In this document: positions 1 to 11,069 of the stretch, in pieces
Layout: each line of letters opens with the position of its first letter
Position numbering within the stretch: position 1 is the stretch's first letter
NCBI RefSeq assembly: GCF_000313135.1
Contig: NW_004457702.1
Coordinates: 984,001 to 1,048,000 of the forward strand
Reading direction: 5' to 3'
DNA length: 64,000 nucleotides
Source: Acanthamoeba castellanii str. Neff
Taxonomy: Eukaryota; Discosea; Longamoebia; Acanthamoebidae
Position numbers and translations under genes: made by a program
The notes under the pieces: generated by a model
Databases searched by the model: none
The model's input: the letters and a program-made list of their open reading frames with translations, nothing else
What the model was told of the DNA's origin: nothing

Positions 1-676
1 GGTGGCGGCCAGATCGTAGATTCTCTTGGGCGTGATGATCTCGAACGAGAAGCCCTGCGGGGTGGGCGTCGACGAGGCGAGCAGGAGCGAATCCCTCTTT
101 CGAGCTTTTGGTGTGTGTGCCGTTGGTCGTGAGCAAAGACAAGAGTCGCTGACTTCGATGGTTGGTGGATAGTACCAATGGGCACGGTGGCATCATCATT
201 GCGCCTCACGACTGTCACCTCGCTGCAGTCGATGAAGCCAAGGGCGTCCTTGTCGCCTGTGCAGCTGAGCGATCAGGCACCATGACCCTCCCAAGCGCGA
301 GCGTGTAGAAAAGTCCTTGATAGATAGAGCATACCCTTGTTGGTGAAGTAGTAGAGCTTGTTGCCGCGCTGCTGGAACCACCGTCGCTTGTAGCTTTTCA
401 TCAGGCCCTTCTCGCCCTTCTTGTGCAGCCACCCCTCCAGCTGCACGCATGCGAGAAGACAATTAATTGTAATTAATGCTAAAAATCAATTAAATGAGAA
501 ATCAAGAAATCAGGGGTTGAGGGATGAGATTGAAGGAAAATCAGTACTGCAGGGATTCCACGGGAGACGGAGGACCGTCGGCCCTCTTCTGCCGCGGAGG
601 AAGAGAGGCCCGCACGTCTGCCGTCCACAGACGAAAGGCTGGACGCCGATGACGAGAGGCCGGTACGTTTGTCCAT
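1..676 (-). CDS. PH-domain protein, 5' part (runs off the left edge)
   Basis: The first exon (676 down to about 548) starts with MDKRTGLSSSASS and encodes a Ser/Arg-rich leader. A donor GTACTG follows, and the next exon opens in frame with LEGWLHKKGEKGL, then KRRWFQQRGNKLYYF. That is the beta1-beta3 signature of a pleckstrin homology domain (XGWLxKxG...K.RWFxL). Two further exons continue it: DALGFIDCSEVTVV, then GFSFEIITPKRIYDL near the left edge, which matches the late PH strands where phosphoinositides or proteins are bound. The end of the PH domain and anything after it lie outside the window, so the full architecture is unknown. An upstream GTG at 694 is open in the same frame; the ATG at 676 was preferred. 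It is divergent from NPRL2, with about 340 bp of shared upstream DNA. Confidence 0.7.
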
Positions 677-1019
677 CTCTCTCCTCCCGTCCACGCACTA
701 CAAAATCGATTTAGGAGAGGCCAATGCCCAGTGTGCCTCCCGTCGAGATGTGTCGGCTACTACAAAGTTTGCACGCGTTCTGCGACTGGCCGTTGCTTTG
801 AACTGAACTTAATAGGAAGAAAAAGAACACGAAACTCTCCCAGCCAGAAGCGGGCAGCTGCACGTTGCTGGTCAGCCACACCACCGCCATCGTTCGGTGG
901 CTGCCCACGACCTGCGGGCCTGCCCTCGGCCTAGCTTGCCTCTGCGGACAGAAACTATTGTTGTGCAAATAAAAAATAAATAGAATTTATTGCGCATTTG
1001 ATATTTTTTGGCCTTCAGC
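677..1019. promoter_or_regulatory. Shared upstream region between PH-domain gene and NPRL2
   Basis: About 340 bp separates two divergent start codons and holds no convincing coding exon. An AT-rich stretch (about 967-1000) just precedes the NPRL2 ATG and would fit a 5' leader or core promoter. The bidirectional role is inferred from gene orientation only; no defined factor site was recognised. Confidence 0.35.
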
Positions 1020-3210
1020 ATGTTGCGGGCTGTGCTCTACAGCGAGTTTGATCCGATTGCAGGACCGAAACTGTCGCACCAGGTCCCCGAAGGGTAAGTG
1101 TAGTTCAATCGATCGTTGTGTTTGCGGGCCAAATCGCTCAAGATTAATCTTCTTGTGTATGAATCTCACCACCACCGAAGAACGCTGGGCAAGGAGGGCT
1201 TCGAAGCCATCACGGATTACATCATCACCAAACCTCAGCTGTGCGGCAAGCTTATCTCCTTGTACGTCCCCCTGCTGTTCTCACTCTCTGCAGAGATGGG
1301 GCTGACAGAGAATCTGACGGCGGTACAAAGGACGGCGTGTGGGCTGCAGGTGATGGGCTTCCCAGTGTGTCTGGAGCACAACAAGTTCGCCCGTAACGCT
1401 CTGTGGTGCGCTCTCTGCCTGTTGCACGCATACCGCAGCTCGAGAAACAGACACTAACGAACTAAGTGCACCTTCTTGTTGACGCTCAGGTTCAACGTGT
1501 GCTTCGTGTTTGATCCTGAGGCCGACGTGACGGTCTACAAGCCCGTGCTGCGCAAGCTTGCCCATCTATTCATCGCCCTGGAGGTAAAGGCAGTGCTCCT
1601 TCTAGAAGTGCGGTCCACCCAATTCTGGACAACTCACCCAGGTGCGTGCGTGCGCGCAGTGCGAGACCGAGTTCCTTTCACACACAGCCACAGGCGACCG
1701 GCTTCGCAAACTGCTCGAACAGATCTTCACCGACCTCAACGAGCGAGGTGGATGCTGCATTCCCATCGGTACAATCTCTGGCCTTACTCACCACTTTGGT
1801 TTTTTTAGCTCAACGCTCCTCCACTTCTTTTTTTCCCCCTTCAAGATGGAGCCAACACGATATACCTGCACCTGTTCCCCAAACGGTCGCCACCACCTGA
1901 GGTGTACCCGCACCAGGTAATACATCGATTGACCATCGCTTTCATTTTCATTTGTTTTGTCTCACGCGCACGCGCACGCACCAGGTCCCCGTAAGGATAA
2001 AAGACATCGACTCCTTGATGACGAAAGAGTGGGACCTCACCATGCAGCAGGTGCGACTCTGGCTGGTTGGCTGGGCCCAATATGGTTTTTGTTTGGCGTG
2101 GTTGGCTGACCAAGAGCGTTCTCTCGGTATGGTAAGGTGGTGCCGTACATCGACGGGGTGCGATACGTCAAGAAGATCGCCAGCGAGAGCGGCTGTCACA
2201 TCGAGCTAGTCCGACAAGTCATCAAGCACCTCCTCTATTACGAGTGCATCACCATGATCGATATCTTCCAAGTGCGTCCGCCCTCTCACCAGGAGCGACT
2301 CTTGGTTCATTTTGCATCGCTAGTATTCTCATTAACCCTGTCTCTTGTATGCAGTACTCAAACGTGTACGTGTGCACTCCCCGCATTCAAGTACTGTACA
2401 AGAACAGCGCCATGCAAAACGAGTGCCGGCGTTACGTCACCTTACCCGGTAACCCACCACCGCCCTAAAGACTGGCTGAGCCCCTTCCCCCCTTTTTGTG
2501 TTTGTTTCCTTGACCGCTTCTTCTATGCTGTCGTCGCTCGTTGTCGCTGTTGCCTCCGACAGGCACCACGGCGCCACCATTCGAAAAGATCTTTGCTCTC
2601 TACTGCGGACTGCGGCCAGCCCTCACCTTTCGCGACTTCTGCCAAGACAACGACATCCGAGCGCTCAACATCGACGACAGGTACCCAACTCTTCTTGAAC
2701 ATGCGCACATTCCCGCACATTCCTGGTGTGTGTTGAGCACGCCGTCAACCTGTATCTCTGCACCGATTGTCGTGCGTAGGAGGCTGGTCACCTTCGGCTT
2801 GATCAACGGGTTCCTGCGACGCATACACAAGTACCCGCACTACTCGCCGCCCAACCCTCTGCTGGCCTCTGCCCAGCCCAAGAATCGGCTGCCCAAGTAC
2901 ATCAGAGAGTACTCGTCACCACCCCACTTTTGCCGTGCCACTCCCGCGAGCGCACTGATCACGCCCGCATGTCTGACCGCAATCCTCCTCTTCTCTATTC
3001 CTTTCACGGCAGTCTGGTGGATGGACGCCACTCGTTTGACGAGATCTGCTGTGGTACGTGTGTGCTCTGTGCGTGTGTGCTGTTGGACTCGCAAGCATAG
3101 CAACTGATAGAATTGCTCTTCTTGCTGCGTCATCAGAGCTGGGCAAGAGCTACGACGAAGTGACGCAGATGCTCGAAGCCGCACAAAACTACACCATGAT
3201 CTTCAAGTGA
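1020..3210 (+). CDS. NPRL2: NPRL2, GATOR1 complex subunit
   Basis: Orthologue of nitrogen permease regulator 2-like, the GATOR1 subunit that, with NPRL3 and DEPDC5, inhibits TORC1 through Rag GTPases when amino acids are short. The start MLRAVLYSEFDPIAGPKL matches the family's N-terminal longin strand (IFFSEFHPTLGPKI in human). Splicing at 1093/1181 gives GKEGFEAITDYIITKPQL, then FPVCLEHNKFARNALW and NVCFVFDPEADV. The C-terminus has RIHKYPHYSPP, DGRHSFDEICC and ELGKSYDEV, all conserved at the end of NPRL2. At least ten short introns interrupt the gene. Stop TGA is at 3208-3210. The start is supported by homology and by the AT-rich leader. It lies divergent from the PH gene and 292 bp ahead of the BCS1-like gene on the same strand. 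Confidence 0.92.
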
Positions 3211-3502
3211 ACATTCCATTTGAAGAATTAAAAAAAAGCTCTTTTTTTGTGCTTATCGAAATGGAAATGAAATTTAGCATTGGTGGTTCCTCGGTATTTC
3301 CGGAATAAAAGAAGACTCCGTGGTTCAGTGCAGGAGGACCTTTCTGCCCCGACTCCACTTTACGGAGGAAGCACAAGCGCATAAAAGACGCCGCCCAGGG
3401 CCTCCTTGTTTTCCTAGCCACTACACAGCTGACCTCTTTTGGTCTCTTTATATCTATTTATTTATTATCCGTTTCTTATCTCTATATTTAAGCGACCCCG
3501 CG

Positions 3503-5119
3503 ATGGAGCAGCTCATCGGAACCTACCTGAAAGGGCGCATGGGCGCGCTGGCCGACAACGACGTGTTCTCCGGCGGCCTGATGCTGCTGGTGGTGGGCGT
3601 CGTGGCGGCCTACGTGCACTGGCTCTCGCAAGAGCTGTGGGAGCGGGCGCAGCGCCAGTTCCTCGTGTCGCTCGAGGTGCGGAAGGAGGACGAGGCCTTC
3701 GCGTGGCTCATGAAGTGGCTCGCGGTGCAGACCGAGAAGACCAACGGCCGCGAGCTGAGCATGCTGACCACCCGCGAGAACGACCGCGACCGCTACGATG
3801 GCTCCGAGGCCGCCACCAAGCCCACGCTGCACTTTGGCCCGGCACCGGGCCTGCATTTCCTGCGTTACCGTGGAAAGTGGGTTACCGTGGAACGCACGGT
3901 CAAGGACAACCAGTTCGGCGGCAACGGGCTCGAGCTGCAGGAGACGCTCAAGCTGACCACCTACGGCCGCGATCCGCAGATCCTGAAGGACCTGGCCCAT
4001 GGCGCGATGAACTACTCGCTGGGCGAGGAGCTGGGCAAGACGCTCATCTTCCAGCCCAAGTACGGCTGGGGCGGCACCTGGCGCAAGCTGATGGCCATCG
4101 AGAAGCGCGCGATCGGGTCGGTCCACTTCCCCACGGGCACGCTTGAGAAGCTGCTGGCCGACGTGCGCGAATTCTTCGCGATGCGCGACTGGTACAAGCG
4201 CCGCGGCATTCCGCACCGCCGCGGCGTCATGCTCTACGGCCCGCCGGGCAACGGCAAGTCGTCGTTCGCCGCGGCCCTCGCCGGCGAGCTGGGCCTCAAC
4301 CTGTGCGTGTGCAGCCTCGCCAACTCGAGCCTCGACGACGACGAGCTCCAGGAGTACATGCGCAAGATGCCCAAGGGCAGCATTCTGCTGCTCGAGGACA
4401 TCGACGCCGCCTTCGTGCACCGCAAGAAGAACGTCGACGCCGGCAACAGCTCCAACAAGGTCACCTTCAGCGGCCTGCTCAACGCGCTCGACGGTGCCGT
4501 AGCCTTCGAGGGCTCGCTCGTGCTCATGACCACCAACCACCGCGAGAAGCTCGACCCGGCCCTCACCCGGCCCGGCCGCGTCGACTTTGCCCTCTACGTC
4601 GGCCTCGCCAACCGCGACCAAATCGAGCGCCTCTTCGCCTACTTCTACCAGCCGTGGGAGGCCGAGGCCGAGGCCGAGGCTGAGGAGGGCAAGAAGGAGG
4701 TCGCCGCGCGCCAGGAGCACATCGAGCGCGAGCGCGAGCGCGTGAGGAAGATGGCGATCGAGTTCGCGCGGCTTGTGCCCGAGGAGCAGGTATCGATGGC
4801 CAGCATCCAGGGCTACCTCCTGCGCTTCAAGCTCGACCCGCAGGCGGCCATCGACAACGTGGACAAGTTCGTGGTCGAGGAGCTGGCCCGCATGAGCGAG
4901 GAGGAGGCCCGACGAAAGAAGGAGGCCGAAGAGGAGGAGAAGGAGAAGGAGAAGGAGCAGGAGGAGAAGAAGGAGAAGGAGAAGGAGGAGAAGGAGGCCT
5001 CCAGCAGCTCCACCTCTTCTTCTTCGTCCTCTTCTGCGACTTCGTCTGCCACCGCCGACGAGGTGGGCGCCAAGGAGAACGAGGAGAAGCGACCGACCGA
5101 CGCTGTTGTGTCGGCTTGA
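3503..5119 (+). CDS. BCS1-type AAA ATPase
   Basis: Intronless 538-residue protein of the BCS1 branch of AAA ATPases; the family founder translocates the Rieske Fe-S protein across the mitochondrial inner membrane during complex III assembly. There is one N-terminal membrane span (about residues 22-41), then a BCS1_N-like region with HFGPAPGLHFLRYRGKWV. The ATPase core has Walker A GPPGNGKS at 246-253, Walker B ILLLEDID at 294-301, a sensor-1 type MTTNH, and RPGRVD arginine-finger region. Odd features are an Ala/Glu-rich insert after the AAA core and a long Lys/Glu then Ser-rich tail from about residue 460, which lengthens it beyond the roughly 420 residues usual for BCS1. The start MEQLIGTYLK was chosen because the upstream in-frame extension begins at a GTG and has no homology. 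Whether this is the true BCS1 or a plant-type BCS1-like outparalogue is open. Confidence 0.85.
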   Translation: MEQLIGTYLKGRMGALADNDVFSGGLMLLVVGVVAAYVHWLSQELWERAQRQFLVSLEVRKEDEAFAWLMKWLAVQTEKTNGRELSMLTTRENDRDRYDGSEAATKPTLHFGPAPGLHFLRYRGKWVTVERTVKDNQFGGNGLELQETLKLTTYGRDPQILKDLAHGAMNYSLGEELGKTLIFQPKYGWGGTWRKLMAIEKRAIGSVHFPTGTLEKLLADVREFFAMRDWYKRRGIPHRRGVMLYGPPGNGKSSFAAALAGELGLNLCVCSLANSSLDDDELQEYMRKMPKGSILLLEDIDAAFVHRKKNVDAGNSSNKVTFSGLLNALDGAVAFEGSLVLMTTNHREKLDPALTRPGRVDFALYVGLANRDQIERLFAYFYQPWEAEAEAEAEEGKKEVAARQEHIERERERVRKMAIEFARLVPEEQVSMASIQGYLLRFKLDPQAAIDNVDKFVVEELARMSEEEARRKKEAEEEEKEKEKEQEEKKEKEKEEKEASSSSTSSSSSSSATSSATADEVGAKENEEKRPTDAVVSA

Positions 5120-5210
5120 GCGTTCTTTGTAACTGTAGGCATAAATTAATTTATTAAATGATTATTTATTTCTATAAATTCAATTATTTATTGATTATTT
5201 GTGCCTCGAG

Positions 5211-8200
5211 ATGAGCGGCAAGAAGGATGGTGGCAGGCTGGGCAAGCAGCTGGGTGACACGCTGCAAGGCCTAAGCTCGCTCATGCAGATGCAGTTTAGC
5301 AACAGCGGGGGCGGGTCGTCCCTCAGCAATGATTTCTTCAATCTGATCAAGGGGATCGGAGAAGCCAAATCTAAACTCGTACCTGTGCCTCCCCTCCTTC
5401 CAATTAGCTCCCTTCTTCTAATCTATGGCGAGTGTGCATGCAGGAAGAAGATTTGATCATTGAAAAGGAGATTAAATTGCTGCGTTCTGTCATCGCTCAG
5501 CCGGACAATGCCGTACGTGGCTGCAGTGCATGACTCAAACATCAACGTAGCGTAGTCATTCATTAATGCGTTATCGTCGAAATGGACAGAAATACATGCG
5601 CGAGTTCGTGGTACGGCTCATGTACTGCGAGATGCTCGGGCACGATGTGTCGTGGGGCTACATCCACGCCATCAACATGACCCAGGTACCTTTTGATCTA
5701 ACTGTACACGCGATGCTGGCCTGTGGCAGCCACGAGTGCTCACGCGCTGTTGTTGTGTGGTGTGCAGCAATCGAAACTGCTGGACAAGTGGGTCGGCTAC
5801 ATTGCTGTGGCCTCGTTCCTGCACCGTGACCACGAACTGCTCATCCTCCTCATCAGCTCTCTACGCAGGGTATGTTACAAACTCATCAGCAACTCAGGCA
5901 CACCAAGGCTTCTGGTGTGGTTAGCGTTCTACTTACACTTATCCCATCAACAATGGAATGCAGGACCTGGGCAGCACGAATCAGTTGCACGTGTGCGCTG
6001 CCCTCACGGCGCTGTCGCACCTCATCAGCGAGGAGACCATTCCCGCTGTCCTTCCCCTCGTCACCGAACTGCTCCAGCACGAGAAGTAATCGAGCTCTCC
6101 CCCGGACCACCACTTAATTGACCGGTTACATTTCTAAGCTGAAGACGCTAACACACACCCTCCTCTCTCCCTCTATGGTAGGGCTGTGGTGCGCAAGAAG
6201 GCGGTGATGGCGCTTCTGCGCTTTTTCCTGCTGTCGCCCACTAGCGTCGACCACCTTCACGAGAAGGTCAGGCGCGCGCTCTGTGACGCCGACCCGTCCG
6301 TCATGAGCGCCACCCTCAACCTTCTCGAGTACCTCGTCGAGGTACACCCCTTGATCTCCATCCAAGCTGGCTGCCGCCATAAACTGAGACTTAAGAACAA
6401 AGGTTGAATCACGTGATGTGTGTCGACTTACCACGATATGTTGCGTTTTTCGTTGGTGGCGGCGGTGTTGTGATTGGACAGAAGGACACGCGAGTGTGGA
6501 AGGACATCGTGCCCACCCTGGTGTCCATCCTCAAGCAGGTCGTGCAGAAGCGGCTGCCCAAGCACTACGAGTACCACCACGTGCCTGCGCCCTGGACGCA
6601 AGTCAAGATCCTTCGTCTCCTGGGCATCCTCGGCGCCAACGACAAGAGGTTCTCCCGCGGCTCCCCCTCTCCCTCTGATCCCACAAACACTTTTCTCACA
6701 TACCGCTATGTCGACAGAGTGAGCGAGCACATGTACGACACTCTGTCCGATGTCATGAAGCAGCCCACGACCAACAACGCCGCCTATGGTATGAGCAACT
6801 GAGTTCTTATGCCTAGTAGGCTACCAGCATTAATCAGCGGTGGTGTGTTTCTTTCTCTTTCTCTCTCTCGCTCGCGCAGCACTTATCTACGAATGCGTCA
6901 AGACGATCACCTCCATTCACCCCAAGCCTGCTCTGCTCGAAGCCGCCGCGTCGTCCATTTCGCAGTTCATCACCAGCAAGAGGTACCTCGCCTGGTTCAT
7001 CTTCGCGCACAAACCGAGCTGCTCTGTTGAATACTAACGTGTGTGTGTGTGGTTCTCGTCGGTGGTGCTCACAACAGCAACAATCTGAAGTACATCGGCA
7101 TCGACGGTCTGAGCATGATCATGACCATCGACGCACGCCATGTGCAGCAGCACCAGAACCAGGTGGTCGATTGTCTGCGCTCGCCCGACGACACCCTGAA
7201 GCGAAAGACGCTCGACCTGCTGTACAAGATGACCAACCCCGTGAACGTGGAGACGATCACTCAGAAGCTCGTCGACCACCTGGCCACCACGTCGGACTTC
7301 TACCTGCGCACGGAGCTGGTGTCGCGCATCACCCAGCTGGCCGAGCGGTTCTCGCCCAACAACGAGTGGTTCATCGAGACCATGATCCGCGTCTTCCTGC
7401 TGGGCGGCGACCTCGTTCGTGCGGAAATCGCGCACAATCTCATGCAGCTGATCGCCGAGGGCGTCGAGGACGAGCACGGCGACGAGGAGCTGCGGATCTA
7501 CGCCGTCACCAAGCTCATGGAGGTGCTCGAGAACCAGGTCGTCGTGCCCGACGTTCTCGTGCAGCTCGCCGTGTGGGTCCTCTCCGAATACGGCTACCTG
7601 TCGCCCACGCACGCCCTCAACCAGATCGCCGACCGTCTCGTGCTGATCCTCGAGCAGGCCCATCAGAGTGCGTTACATGATTTTAAACTCCCAACTCTTA
7701 CTCCTCTTGGTGATCGTGACGTGGCCGTCGAGACTCACAAGGGCGCGTGTCGCGCGCGTGTGTGTCGTGTCGTGTCGTGTGTGTGGTGACGAGCGCAGGC
7801 AGCGAAACGCGCTGTTGGATCGTGTCGGGGCTGATGAAGCTGGTCGCCCAGATGGCCCACTGTCCGCCGGCGATTGAGGAGATCGTCGGCAAGTACAAGC
7901 GCTCGCGTCACATCGACCTCCAGCAGGTCTTCAACCTTCTCCCCCCCCTCGCTCGAACTGTGCCCTTTCCGTCACCACCTTTGCTGACACTCTCGTGTGG
8001 CGACTGTTTCCCTCCAGCGGTGCTACGAGTTCGAGGCCCTCATCGCCACTCCCGACACCATGCGCACTGTGCTGCCCCTTGACGCAAGGTATGACACCAG
8101 GCCGAGGATCATCACATTTGCTGCAGGCTCACGCGTGTGTGTCGTGTGTACAGCTGCGAGGACATTCTGGTGGACAAGCGCATGTCGTTCCTGGACGACT

Positions 8201-11009
8201 TTGTGCAGATGCAGCTCACGGCTGGTGCGCGCCCCTATCTCGCGCCCGCCCAGCGCCCCGACTTCTCTGGAGAACTCCAACTCGGTACCCGTTAGCCCCT
8301 CCTCCCAGGCCTGCGACTCCCTCTCACCTCCACCACCCGAAATTGCGCTGCAGAGCCGAAGAAGGCGGACAAGAAGAAGCAGCTCAAGTTTGACAAATAT
8401 GCCGACCCGAAGCTGAAGGCGCCGCGTCCGCTGCTTCCCGCCAACCCGATTCCGGCCGCTGCCGCCGCCGCAGCGGCGCCCGAGGGCCTCCTCGCCCCGC
8501 CCGTCTCCTTGTCGCCGGTGGCCACCGGCAGCCTGTCGACCGGAGGCGCCCGCAAGTGGACCAAGGCCGGCTACCAGGGCGACCTCGCCCCCGCAGCTGC
8601 CACCGTAGTCCCCGCACCCGTCAAGTCCGGCGGCAGCGACGGCGGCGGTTATCGCTCCCCGGCCGAATCCCTCGTTGGGTACCTGCACACATTCTTTACT
8701 GCCATTCCATATAATGAGGGACTCACCCGGGTCCTCACTATGTCGTGACATTTAGGAGCGGGAGCGGCGGCTATGACACGAGACCCGAGCGTTGGGAGGC
8801 CGAGCGGGCTTCTTCTTCGTCGAGCTCGTCGGCGGCGCAGGCCTTCAGCGACAAGAAGATCTCCAAGGAGGACCAGGGCCTGTTCGCAGGCCTCAGCGCC
8901 GGTACCGCCACATATGAATCATCGCAGTCATAGTCACAACCCACTCACCTACGCTCGTCTTCCACAACACAAGGCGGAGGCGACCCCTCGCAGGGCCGCG
9001 GCCCTCAGAGGCGTAAGATGGTGTCGGGTGCCAAGCCAGCCACCGATCACACCACTTCTCAGGTATTGGCCTCATTAGCTTGTCGTGATGGCGATGGTGA
9101 TGACGACGTCGTGATGATGACATTTGGCGGCAATTGTGTTGTGTCGTGGTGAGCAGTCGTCGCTGTTGGAGGAGTTGAACGAGTCGCCGGTCAGGTCTCC
9201 CGTCTCGCTCTCACCTGTGGTCACCGGGTCTGGCAGCGGCAGCGGCGGCGGGCTGTTGCCACACTTTGACGACCACCCCGCTGTTCTCTCGGCCTCTGCG
9301 AGCGGCGGCGGCGGCGGAGGTCAGCAGCTGCTCATCGACGTCGACTTCCCTTCGTCGTCGGCTGCCGCCGTCGCGGCCACCACTACGACCGCCGGCACGC
9401 CTCTCCTGCCGCCCACTAAGTCTGGTATGCACATTCCAGTCTGTCTCTGGCATTTAGGCCTGGAACACACACTTTCCTTGAACGCTCACACATTCCACAT
9501 TCCTTCCATTCCACGCACGCAAACAGTCTCGATCGATGACCTGCTGGGCGGGCTCAACCTGTCGGCGCCAGCTTCGAGCGGGTCCGGCCAGCTCCGCACT
9601 GTACGCCACCTCCCGACATTCACCGTATTGTGGGTGAGTGGCGCGCCACTCACGCCGGTGGAGGAATGACGCCACTACAGAGGAGCGACGAGGTGCTGCA
9701 GGCCACTCCAGCGCCCACGCTGGTGATGTCGCACAAGCACAACGGAAACCTGGACTTCAGCAACTTCAACTTTCCGCCTCACCTCGTCCGAGACCTGGGT
9801 GCGCGCCACCACCGCACGGCAACACAACACCATCGCACACGCACACGCACACGCACACGCAACCACAGCACGCGCGGCACTCACGGGTCAACTGTGGCAA
9901 GTGCAGGTGCGGCCCCATTGAAGCGGAGCCCGAACGTGAACAGGGTTCTGAGCGAGGACGGCACGCTCCACGTGTCCCACTACTTTGTCCACAAGGAGAA
10001 CGACCTCGCGCTGGTCCTGTTCGTCAGCAACCTGCACGTCCAGGCCCAGAACAACATCACTGCCGTCGTCGAAGTGCCGGACAACCTTAAAGTGCGTCTG
10101 CCACCGCACCCGTGACACGACACACGACACCCACGACACCAAGTCGCATTGTTGCTGACCCGGGTACAGCCGCGCTTCGCGAGCGTGGAGGGCGTGGACG
10201 TGGCGACGGACGGGCTCCGCGGCACGTTCCGCGTGGGCCGGCTGTCGGGCCAGTCCGCTGTCGCGCTGTGCGCCTTCCTCACCCTCGCCAAGCTGGGCGT
10301 CGGCGTCAATTTCAAGGTACCAGCGCCCAACGCCTTGGCGTCGTATCTGTCACCGCACACGCAGCTAACACCGCACACGCGCACACCCAATACCGCACAC
10401 GCACACATGACACACGCAGGTCAACGTCGCCTACACGAATGACATGAACCAGCCCAAGCGTTTGCAGTTCACGCTGCCGCTGCAGGTCACCGAATTGCTG
10501 AGACCGTTCCCGATGACGACCGACGAGTACGGCAAGAAGTGGGGCACCTTCGCCCAGCCCAACAAGATCCGGAAGACCGTGCAGGCCATGGTGTCCATCC
10601 AGCAGCTCGTCCACTTCATGCAATCTCAGCTCAACCTCCACCACATCCAGACCATCCGTACGTGTCGTGCCGTGTGGCGTGTCGCGTGTCGCGTGTGGCG
10701 TGTGCGGTAGTGTGTGTGCGTGTGTGTGTGTGTGTGTCGTGTCTGAACCAGAACTGGCATTCGCGTGCAGGTACGGAGGCGATTGCGTGTGCTCGCTTGG
10801 TCGGCGGCAATGATCTGGTGCTCGTGCACGGCAAAGTCGCTTCGCCCACCAACGTCGAACTTAGCGTGTACGCAGAGCCTCGCCTCCATCCCACAATAAT
10901 GAGTGCTGACTTGTTGTGGTGGTGTGCGTGTCGTGTCATACGCAGGCGCACGACCGACAAACTCTTCACCGAGGCTGTGTCTCGTCACATCGATCGTGTC
11001 CTCAACTGA
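5211..11009 (+). CDS. AP4E1: AP-4 complex subunit epsilon
   Basis: Large adaptin of the AP-4 coat adaptor, which sorts cargo such as ATG9 at the trans-Golgi network in animals. The N-terminal trunk of HEAT-like repeats is split over many exons: MREFVVRLMYCEMLGHDVSW, GYIHAINMTQ, DKWVGYIAVASFLHRDHELL, TIPAVLPLVTELLQHEK, VVRKKAVMALLRF, RALCDADPSVMSATLNLLEY, YEYHHVPAPWTQVKILRLLG and RFSPNNEWFIETM, which match epsilon more closely than gamma or alpha adaptins. A Gly/Ala/Ser/Pro-rich hinge (about 8400-9600) follows. The C-terminal ear has VSHYFVHKENDLALVLF and a platform ending VSRHIDRVLN. Stop TGA is at 11007-11009. Start MSGKKDGGRL is 91 bp after the BCS1-like stop. Hinge exon borders are uncertain. 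Confidence 0.9.
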
Positions 11010-11069
11010 ACTTGCTTTCTAGTGTGGTTGGTTGGCTAGAAATACAAACTTTCTGACTTTTATTACCAC

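Noticed and set aside
3209..3235. Possible heat shock element (GAAcaTTC...GAAgaaTT) after the NPRL2 stop
   Set aside because: The pentamer phase is broken by an incorrect gap, leaving only two units in register.
3488..4720. 410-residue open frame on the minus strand opposite the BCS1-type gene
   Set aside because: It is a shadow of GC-rich codons; the plus-strand protein has Walker A/B motifs, and the antisense peptide is Leu/Val/Glu/His-rich without domains.
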